Origin: Nocardiopsis_C rhodophaea
GTDB taxonomy: Bacteria; Actinomycetota; Actinomycetes; Streptosporangiales; Streptosporangiaceae
DNA: 64,000 nt
Direction: 5' to 3'
NCBI RefSeq assembly: GCF_039530945.1
Contig: NZ_BAAAPC010000008.1
Location: 1 to 64,000 of the forward strand
The notes beneath the pieces were generated by a model that worked only from the letters and a program-made list of their open reading frames with translations, was not told the DNA's origin and searched no databases. The position numbers and the translations under genes are program-made. This document shows, piece after piece, positions 57,640 to 64,000 of the stretch. Each line of letters opens with the position of its first letter. Within the stretch, counting starts at the first letter, position 1.

Positions 57640-59196
57640 GTGGACAAATTTCCAGGGCAAGACGGTTCCGTGATGCAACCCTACGTAACGCTCCCGAGCA
57701 AGCAGTACCTTTCTGAACCCGGTTCCAAAAACGCGACAAGTCTGTACATCGACGGCGCCTGGAAGGCAGCCTCCAGGGGTGGGACGCGCGACGTCCTCAA
57801 CCCCTACGACGCCTCCGTGCTGACCGTGGTCAGCGAAGCCGGCCCGGCCGACGCCGAGGTCGCGGTCGCCGTGGCTCGTCGTGTCTTCGACGAGGGCGAC
57901 TGGCGGCACCGCCCGGCGGGCGAGCGTGGGGAGATCTTGGACCGCATCGCCGACCTGCTACAGCGCGATCGCGACGAGATCGCCCTGATGGAGTCGCTCG
58001 ACACCGGCAAGACGATCGAAGAGGGCGGTATCGACGTCGACGACGTCACCGCGGTCTTCCGCTACTACGCGGGCCTCGCCGACAAGGACGCCGGCAAGAT
58101 CATCGCCGCTCCCGAGGGCGTGTCCAGCAAGGTGGTCTACGAGCCGGTGGGGGTGTGCGCCATGATCACCCCCTGGAACTACCCGCTGCTCCAGCTCTCC
58201 TGGAAGATGGCGCCGGCGATCGCCGCCGGCAACACGATGGTCATCAAGCCCAGCGAGATCACCCCGGTGACGACCTGCAAGCTCGTCGAGCTCGCCGAGG
58301 AGGCCGGTGTTCCGGCCGGTGTGGTCAACCTGGTGCTGGGCACCGGCGCCGAAGTCGGCGCCGCCATGGTCGAGAGTCCCGACGTCGACCTCGTCTCCTT
58401 CACCGGCGGCCTGGCCACCGGTAAGCGGATCATGGCCAGCGCGGCCGAGACCGTCAAGAAGATCGCGCTGGAGCTGGGGGGCAAGAACCCCAACATCATC
58501 TTCCCCGACGTCGACATGGACACCGCGGTCGACTACGCGCTCAACGCCGCGTTCTTCCACTCCGGCCAGGTCTGCTCCGCCGGTGCGCGGCTCATCGTGC
58601 ACGAGGACATCCACGACGAGTTCGTCGCCGAGCTCGCCCGCCGCGCCGACGCCATCAAGATCGGTTGCGGCCAGGAAGAGGGCGTCCGCTGCGGGCCGCT
58701 GGTCTCCGCCGAGCACCGCGCCAAGGTCGAGGCGGCCGTGGCGCGCGGCGTCGAGGAGGGCGCCCGGATCATCGCCGGCGGCAAGCGCCCGGAAGAGCCC
58801 GACCTCGCCAACGGCTACTTCTTCCGCCCGACGGTCTTCGTGGACTGCGACCGGAGCATGGACATCGTGCAGACCGAGGTCTTCGGCCCGGTCGTCACGG
58901 TGGAGAAGTTCCGTACCGAGGCCGAGGCCATCGAGCTCGGCAACGACACCGACTACGGCCTGTCCGGCGGCGTGTGGACCAACGACACCGGGCGCGGTGA
59001 GCGTGTCGCCGCCGCCCTGCGCCACGGCACGGTGTGGGTCAACGACTACGGCCCCTACTTCCCGGGAGCCGAGTGGGGAGGCTTCAAGCACTCCGGCGTC
59101 GGCCGGGAGCTCGGGCATGCCGGGCTTGACGAGTACCGGGAGGCCAAGCACATCTACCGGAACTTGGACCCGCAGCCGCAGCGCTGGTTCGGCTAG
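57640..59196 (+). CDS. betB: Betaine-aldehyde dehydrogenase
   Basis: It oxidises betaine aldehyde to glycine betaine, an osmoprotectant. The 518-residue protein has CAMITPWNYPLLQLSW, the general-base Glu in LELGGKNPN and the catalytic Cys in SGQVCSAGAR, all typical of BADH. An N-terminal extension of about 30 residues precedes the domain; the ATG at 57673 is an alternative start. It heads an operon with a GMC choline dehydrogenase and betaine transporter. Substrate assignment relies on the context. Confidence 0.9.
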   Translation: MDKFPGQDGSVMQPYVTLPSKQYLSEPGSKNATSLYIDGAWKAASRGGTRDVLNPYDASVLTVVSEAGPADAEVAVAVARRVFDEGDWRHRPAGERGEILDRIADLLQRDRDEIALMESLDTGKTIEEGGIDVDDVTAVFRYYAGLADKDAGKIIAAPEGVSSKVVYEPVGVCAMITPWNYPLLQLSWKMAPAIAAGNTMVIKPSEITPVTTCKLVELAEEAGVPAGVVNLVLGTGAEVGAAMVESPDVDLVSFTGGLATGKRIMASAAETVKKIALELGGKNPNIIFPDVDMDTAVDYALNAAFFHSGQVCSAGARLIVHEDIHDEFVAELARRADAIKIGCGQEEGVRCGPLVSAEHRAKVEAAVARGVEEGARIIAGGKRPEEPDLANGYFFRPTVFVDCDRSMDIVQTEVFGPVVTVEKFRTEAEAIELGNDTDYGLSGGVWTNDTGRGERVAAALRHGTVWVNDYGPYFPGAEWGGFKHSGVGRELGHAGLDEYREAKHIYRNLDPQPQRWFG

Positions 59197-59286
59197 GACA
59201 CCGGTCGCGGACGGATCTGGCCCCGCCGTCGATGCGCGGTGGGGTTCCAGCATGTCCGCAACAAAGTCGTGATTTCAACTTCTTCG

Positions 59287-59325
59287 GGTTCCCGGGCCGG
59301 ACGTGACACACCGGCCGGGAACCCG
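59287..59325 (+). other. Hairpin between betB and betA
   Basis: GGGTTCCCGGGCCGG at 59287-59301 pairs with CCGGCCGGGAACCC at 59312-59325, with a single bulged G and a 10-nt loop. The stem is strong enough to terminate or to stabilise the upstream transcript; no T-tract follows. Confidence 0.65.
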
Positions 59326-59355
59326 CCCCGACATATCAGCTCGAAAGGAGCCCAT

Positions 59356-60903
59356 GTGTCCGCAAGCGAATCGACCTTCGATTACGTGGTCGTCGGTGGG
59401 GGCACCGCCGGCTCGGTGATCGCCAACCGCCTCACCGAGGACCCCGACACGAGCGTCTGCGTGATCGAGGGCGGCCCGTCGGACGTCGGCCTGGACCGGG
59501 TGCTTAACCTGCGCGACTGGCTCGGCCTGCTGGAGAGCGACCTCGACTACGGATACACCACCACCGAGCAGCCCAACGGCAACTCGCACATCGTGCACTC
59601 TCGCGCCAAGGTCCTCGGGGGCTGCTCCTCGCACAACACCCTCATCAGCTTCCGCCCGTTCGCCCAGGACCTGGACGACTGGGTGGCCGCTGGTGCCGAG
59701 GGCTGGGACAACGCCACCGTCCAGGCCTACGCCGACCGGCTGAAGAACAACATCATCCCGATCGCCGAGAAGGACCGGAACCAGCTCATCAAGGACTGGG
59801 TCGAGGCCTCCTCCACGGCGACCGGTGTCCCGGTGGTCGAGGACTTCAACGCCGAGACCTCGCACCGCGGCGGCTTCAACGACGGTGTGGGCTTCCTGTC
59901 GATCTCGTATGACCCCTACTCCGGGAAGCGCTCCTCGGCGTCGGTCGCCTACCTGCACCCCATCATGGGGGAGCGCGAGAACCTCACCCTGATGCTGGAG
60001 ACATGGGCCGACAAGCTCGTGTTCGACGGTGACCGGGCCACCGGAGTCGAGGTCGAGCTGGCCTCGGGCGAGCGTCGCACCATCTCCGCCGCGCGGGAGG
60101 TCATCCTGTGCGCCGGCGCGATCGACACGCCGCGGCTGCTGATGCTCTCGGGTGTCGGCCCCAAGGACGACCTCGCCAAGGTGGGCATCGAGGCGCGGCA
60201 CGACCTGCCGGGTGTCGGCGAGAACCTGATGGACCACCCGGAGTCCATCATCATGTGGGAGACGTCCAAGGACGTCCCGGAGAACACCGTCATGCACTCC
60301 GACGGCGCCCTGTTCATCCGGCGCGACAAGAGCGACCCGCGTCCGGACCTGATGTTCCACACGTACCAGATCCCGTTCGACGACAACACCAAGCGGCTCG
60401 GCTACGAGTCGCCGGAGTGGGGCCGGGCGATGTGCATGACGCCCAACATCCCCCGCTCGCGCTCGCGCGGCAAGCTCTGGCTGACCAGCTCGGACCCCAA
60501 GGTGAAGCCGGCGCTGGACTTCCGCTACTTCACCGACCCGGACGGCTACGACGAGAAGACCATCGTCGACGGTCTGAAGATCGCGCGGCAGATCGCCGAG
60601 ACCGAGCCGTTCAAGTCCTGGATCGAGCGCGAGGTCGCGCCCGGCCCGGGGGTTACCACCGACGAGGAACTGTCGGAATACGGTCGGCGTGCCGCGCACA
60701 CCGTGTACCACCCGGCCGGTACCTGCAAGATGGGCGCCGCCGACGACCCCATGGCCGTCGTCGACCCTCAGCTGCGCGTGCGGGGCCTGTCGGGCCTGCG
60801 CGTGGTCGACGCGTCGGTCTTCCCGACGATGCCGTCGCCCAACCCGATGGTCACCGTACTGACCGTCGGCGAGCGCGCGGCCGACCTGATCCGCGCGAGC
60901 TGA
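59356..60903 (+). CDS. betA: GMC oxidoreductase, choline dehydrogenase-like
   Basis: It probably oxidises choline to betaine aldehyde. The 515-residue GMC flavoprotein has the FAD motif VVVGGGTAGSVIANRL (residues 10-25), the second motif VLGGCSSHN, GAIDTPRLLMLSG and the active-site His in YHPAGTCKMG. The GTG at 59356 follows AAAGGAG. It sits between betB and the betaine transporter, so the pathway role is well supported. Whether it uses oxygen or a quinone cannot be read. Confidence 0.87.
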   Translation: MSASESTFDYVVVGGGTAGSVIANRLTEDPDTSVCVIEGGPSDVGLDRVLNLRDWLGLLESDLDYGYTTTEQPNGNSHIVHSRAKVLGGCSSHNTLISFRPFAQDLDDWVAAGAEGWDNATVQAYADRLKNNIIPIAEKDRNQLIKDWVEASSTATGVPVVEDFNAETSHRGGFNDGVGFLSISYDPYSGKRSSASVAYLHPIMGERENLTLMLETWADKLVFDGDRATGVEVELASGERRTISAAREVILCAGAIDTPRLLMLSGVGPKDDLAKVGIEARHDLPGVGENLMDHPESIIMWETSKDVPENTVMHSDGALFIRRDKSDPRPDLMFHTYQIPFDDNTKRLGYESPEWGRAMCMTPNIPRSRSRGKLWLTSSDPKVKPALDFRYFTDPDGYDEKTIVDGLKIARQIAETEPFKSWIEREVAPGPGVTTDEELSEYGRRAAHTVYHPAGTCKMGAADDPMAVVDPQLRVRGLSGLRVVDASVFPTMPSPNPMVTVLTVGERAADLIRAS

Positions 60904-60912
60904 CGCCCTGAG

Positions 60913-60997
60913 GCACCGCCCCCTGCGACCCGGGGCGGTGCACCGGACCTCATCCGACGAGCGGGCCGTCCGGTCCTCGTAGATCTCAGACGGCCCG
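60913..60997 (+). other. Two hairpins between betA and the transporter
   Basis: GCACCGCCCC at 60913-60922 pairs with GGGGCGGTGC at 60932-60941 (10 bp, 9-nt loop). CGGGCCGTC at 60962-60970 pairs with GACGGCCCG at 60989-60997 (9 bp, 18-nt loop). They may reduce or process transcription into the transporter genes. Confidence 0.6.
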
Positions 60998-61028
60998 TCG
61001 CAGCAATGACAGCCAGGAGAGCTATTCA

Positions 61029-62132
61029 ATGAACTCCCCGACACCAGAGAACGCCGGAGAGCCCCACTATCAGAGCGGGGACGAGCCGAAGATCTCCGTC
61101 CGCAAGCTGTGGAAGATCTTCGGCAAGAAGGCCGGTTCCATCATCGGCACCGACTACGAGCGCCTCGACCAGGAGACCGTGCTGGAGCAGACCGGCTGCA
61201 CCGTGGCGGTGCGCGACGTCTCCTTCGACGTGTACCCGGGTGAGACGTTCGTGGTCATGGGCCTCTCCGGATCGGGGAAGTCCACACTCATCCGCTGCCT
61301 GACCCGGCTGATCGAGCCGACCCACGGCGCGGTACTGCTCGAAGGCCAGGACATCGAGCAGCTCCCCGACCAGGAGCTGCGCGAGGTGCGCCGCCGCAAG
61401 ATGTCGATGGTCTTCCAGCACTTCGGGCTGCTCCCGAACCGCAAGATCATCGACAATGTCGCCTACGGCCTGGAGATCCGCGGACTGAGCAGGGCCGAGC
61501 GGCACGCCCGCGCCGCCGAGATGGTCGAGATGGTCGGCCTCAGCGGCTATGAGAACCACAAGCCCGGGCAGCTGTCGGGCGGTATGCAGCAGCGCGTCGG
61601 CCTCGCCCGCGCCCTCGCCGTCGACCCCGAGGTGCTCCTGTTCGACGAGCCGTTCAGCGCGCTCGACCCGCTGATCCGCCGCGACATGCAGGGCGAGGTG
61701 CTGCGGCTGCAGCGCGAGCTGCGCAAGACCTCGGTGTTCATCACCCACGACCTGGACGAGGCGCTCAAGCTCGGCGACCGGATCGCGATCATGCGCAACG
61801 GCGAGATCGTCCAGGTGGGCACCCCCGAGGAGGTCGTCGGCAAGCCGGCCGACGACTACGTGCGCGACTTCGTCTCCGATGTCGCGCGCACGACCGTGCT
61901 GACGGTGAGCTGGCTGATGCGCCCGGCGCGCTCGGACGAGTCGCTGGACGGCCCGGAGACCTCCCCGAAGACGATCGTCAGCGACGTGGTCCCGATGCTG
62001 GCTAAGGGGACCGCCCCGGTGCGGGTCACGGAGAACGGTCGCCTGCTCGGTGTCGTCGGGCGCGAGGAGGTCCTGCGCGCGATCGCCGAAGAACAGAGCG
62101 ACGCCGCGGTCGGCGCCACTTCGGAGGCCTGA
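61029..62132 (+). CDS. opuAA: Glycine betaine ABC transporter ATP-binding protein
   Basis: The 367-residue ATPase matches OpuAA/ProV. The N-terminal region KISVRKLWKIFG precedes Walker A GLSGSGKST, Q-loop QHFGLLPNR, signature LSGGMQQRV, Walker B VLLFDEP and the switch His in ITHDLDEA. A C-terminal extension of about 110 residues contains a reduced CBS-like region, the salt/ionic-strength sensor of OpuA. The permease gene begins 2 bp after its stop. Confidence 0.92.
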   Translation: MNSPTPENAGEPHYQSGDEPKISVRKLWKIFGKKAGSIIGTDYERLDQETVLEQTGCTVAVRDVSFDVYPGETFVVMGLSGSGKSTLIRCLTRLIEPTHGAVLLEGQDIEQLPDQELREVRRRKMSMVFQHFGLLPNRKIIDNVAYGLEIRGLSRAERHARAAEMVEMVGLSGYENHKPGQLSGGMQQRVGLARALAVDPEVLLFDEPFSALDPLIRRDMQGEVLRLQRELRKTSVFITHDLDEALKLGDRIAIMRNGEIVQVGTPEEVVGKPADDYVRDFVSDVARTTVLTVSWLMRPARSDESLDGPETSPKTIVSDVVPMLAKGTAPVRVTENGRLLGVVGREEVLRAIAEEQSDAAVGATSEA

Positions 62133-62134
62133 TC

Positions 62135-64000
62135 ATGGCCGCTACACCTACGCCAACACAGTCACCGGCGACCCAGTCCGCGCAACCGTCCGGCGGCGGC
62201 ACGGCCACGGCGTCGTCCTGGCGGAGCTGGGCCACCAACCGCTGGGTCCAGACCGGCGCCGTCCTGCTGGTGCTCGTGATCGCGGGCGCGCTCCCCTACG
62301 TGCGGGCGCCGTTCCCGCCCGAGACCGGCGCCTGGCTGGATGAGAACCTCAACGCCCTGTACACCTGGGTCGTTTCCAACCGCGACACCAGCCCGATCTT
62401 CCTCTACGGGTTCAACTACCTCTCGGTGGGGCTGGGCTCGTCCGTTGTGATCATCAACGACCTGCTGCACACGCTCACCTGGCCGGGCGTGGTCGTCCTG
62501 GGCGCCTTCGCCGCGTGGCGGACCGCGGGCTGGCGCGTCATGCTGGTCGTCCTCGCGGCGTTCGCCGTCTTCGGCTTCACCGGGCTGTGGGACGAAGCGA
62601 TGACCACGCTCGCGCTGATTATCACCTCGGTGCTGCTCGCGCTGATCGTCGGTATCCCGGTCGGGATCGCCGCCGGGCGCAGCGACCGGGTGCAGCGCCT
62701 GGTCCGGCCCGTGCTGGACTTCATGCAGATCATGCCGGCGTTCGCGTACCTGATGCCGATGCTGCTGCTCTTCGGTATCGGCAACCCCGCCGCGGCGGTG
62801 GCCACCACCGTGTACGCCATCCCGCCCGCGGTGCGCATCACCTCCATGGCGATCCGCAACGTCGACAAGGGCGCGATCGAGGCGGCTGTCTCGCTCGGCT
62901 CGACCAAGTGGCAGATGCTGGGCAAGGTGCAGCTGCCCCTCGCCAAGCGCACGATCATGCTGGGTGTCAACCAGACGATCATGCTCGCGGTGTCGATGGT
63001 CGTCATCGCCTCCGTGATCGGCGCCGGTGGTCTGGGCGACGCGATCTACCAGGCGCTGGCCAAGATCAACATCGGACGCGCGCTGGAGGCCGGTCTGGCC
63101 ATCGTCATGCTGGCCATCGCGCTGGACCGGGTCACCGGAGCCGTCGGACACGGCGCCCACACGCCGCGGATCCCCGAGCGCCTGCGCTTGTGGGTGCTGG
63201 GCGGCGGCCTCGTCGCGACGGCGGCCGTGGCCGCGCTGGGCGTCGAGCGGTGGCCCCTCGAATGGCGGCTGCGCATCGCCGGCCCGGTGAACGACTTCAC
63301 CGACGCCCTCGAAGGCGCTATCGGCGGCTTCACCGACGCGCTGGGCGTGTGGTTGCTGGACTGGGTGCTGCAGCCGCTGAAGCTCACGCTGATGGACTCC
63401 CCGTGGTGGCTCGTCGTGCTGGCGTCGGCCGCGCTCGGCTGGATCTTCGGCGGCCGCCGCGTCGGTCTCACCTGCGGCGCCGCGATCCTCGCCGCGGGGC
63501 TGCTGGGCCAGTGGAACCGCAGCATGGACACGCTGTCGCAGATCCTGGTCGCGGCCGTCGTCGTCCTGGCCATCGGGTTGATCCTCGGTGTCCTCATGGC
63601 GCGCCACGACCTCTTTGCGGCGATCCTGCGTCCCGTGCTGGACGCTATGCAGACCCTTCCGCCGTTCGTCTACCTGATCCCCGCCGTGGCGCTGTTCGCC
63701 GCCGGGCGCGTGCCCGCGCTGGCCGCCGCCGTGGTGTTCGCGCTGCCGCCGGTGATCCGGCTGGTCAACGACGGAATCAGGGGGGTGCCGCAGCAGACCG
63801 TGGAGGCCGCGCTCTCGCAGGGCTCCACCAAGTGGCAGCTGCTGACCAAGGTCCAGCTGCCGCTGGCCCGCTCCTCGCTGCTGCTCGCGGTGAACCAGGG
63901 CATCATGATGGTCCTCTCCATGGTGGTCATCGGTGCCCTCGTGGGCGGCGGAGCGCTCGGATACGGCGTTGTGTTCGGGCTCAAGCAGAACGAACTGGGC
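62135..64000 (+). CDS. opuAB: Betaine ABC permease with two transmembrane domains, truncated by window end
   Basis: The visible 622 codons encode a permease with two complete-looking BPD modules. The first (about 150-330) has QIMPAFAYLMP and EAAVSLGSTKWQMLGKVQLP; the second (about 480 to the window edge) has QTLPPFVYLIP and EAALSQGSTKWQLLTKVQLP. A single ProW-type permease usually has one. The ATG at 62135 lies 2 bp after the ATPase stop. No stop codon is reached; a substrate-binding domain may follow beyond the window. The ABC ATPase would dock twice to one polypeptide. Confidence 0.9.
   Translation, partial: MAATPTPTQSPATQSAQPSGGGTATASSWRSWATNRWVQTGAVLLVLVIAGALPYVRAPFPPETGAWLDENLNALYTWVVSNRDTSPIFLYGFNYLSVGLGSSVVIINDLLHTLTWPGVVVLGAFAAWRTAGWRVMLVVLAAFAVFGFTGLWDEAMTTLALIITSVLLALIVGIPVGIAAGRSDRVQRLVRPVLDFMQIMPAFAYLMPMLLLFGIGNPAAAVATTVYAIPPAVRITSMAIRNVDKGAIEAAVSLGSTKWQMLGKVQLPLAKRTIMLGVNQTIMLAVSMVVIASVIGAGGLGDAIYQALAKINIGRALEAGLAIVMLAIALDRVTGAVGHGAHTPRIPERLRLWVLGGGLVATAAVAALGVERWPLEWRLRIAGPVNDFTDALEGAIGGFTDALGVWLLDWVLQPLKLTLMDSPWWLVVLASAALGWIFGGRRVGLTCGAAILAAGLLGQWNRSMDTLSQILVAAVVVLAIGLILGVLMARHDLFAAILRPVLDAMQTLPPFVYLIPAVALFAAGRVPALAAAVVFALPPVIRLVNDGIRGVPQQTVEAALSQGSTKWQLLTKVQLPLARSSLLLAVNQGIMMVLSMVVIGALVGGGALGYGVVFGLKQNELG

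Overview
The window is high-GC actinobacterial chromosome. The evidence is GTG and TTG starts with AGGAGG-type ribosome sites, a PopR-like regulator next to a ClpP pair, a chaplin, a mycobacterial-style furA-catalase pair and a 6C RNA. A filamentous member of the Nocardiopsaceae or a related Streptosporangiales group is my best guess, but that rank is inference. I see no integrase, transposase, tRNA or CRISPR array, and the gene order looks like ordinary chromosome with a few accessory patches.

Layout. 0-6 kb: a small membrane protein, a lone 5S rRNA with terminator, serB, two tandem DUF1707 proteins that share a 74-bp identical block, and an ABC ATPase downstream of a 56-bp perfect palindrome. 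6-16 kb: SPFH protein, TauE/SafE permease, HD hydrolase, a Ser-less alpha/beta hydrolase, TetR regulator, aldehyde dehydrogenase, adenosine deaminase and a CapA lipoprotein. 16-20 kb: furA-katA, then a four-domain chaplin with a sortase signal. 20-28 kb: SURF1, methyltransferase, lpd, an ArsR regulator with a double operator, an OmpA-domain lipoprotein, a second lipoprotein and a stand-alone Clp-N protein behind an operator-promoter overlap. 28-34 kb: lipid methyltransferase, SDRs, hisE-hisG, a spermidine-synthase-like protein and thioredoxin.

34-41 kb: paired DUF202 proteins, then a likely surface-glycan locus (NAD-sugar epimerase, PIG-L deacetylase and WbqC-like protein, divergent from a GT2 synthase), a DUF3817 protein and a second SURF1. 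41-46 kb: 6C small RNA, a response regulator-kinase-GerMN lipoprotein operon, and a DUF418/DUF1624-type membrane protein. 46-51 kb: an HTH/PIN toxin-antitoxin pair whose toxin lacks its first Asp, a popR-like gene convergent with a clpP-clpP operon that carries PopR-type boxes, a secreted protein and a frameshifted DinB remnant. 51-57 kb: a second Ser-less hydrolase, two FluC subunits, a VOC protein, an ABC exporter with XRE regulator, and vapBC. 57-64 kb: class II aldolase with an iron-box-like site upstream, then a choline/betaine operon: betaine-aldehyde dehydrogenase, GMC choline dehydrogenase, betaine ABC ATPase, and a double-domain permease that runs off the end.

The clearest functional units are hydrogen-peroxide defence (furA-katA), aerial surface assembly (chaplin, glycan locus), regulated proteolysis (PopR-ClpP, Clp-N), envelope signalling (kinase operon) and osmoprotection (bet-opu). 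The strongest candidates for new biology are the two hydrolases and one PIN toxin that keep their fold but lack a key catalytic residue, the tetra-chaplin, and the operator architectures. All functional assignments rest on reading the sequence; no database search was run.
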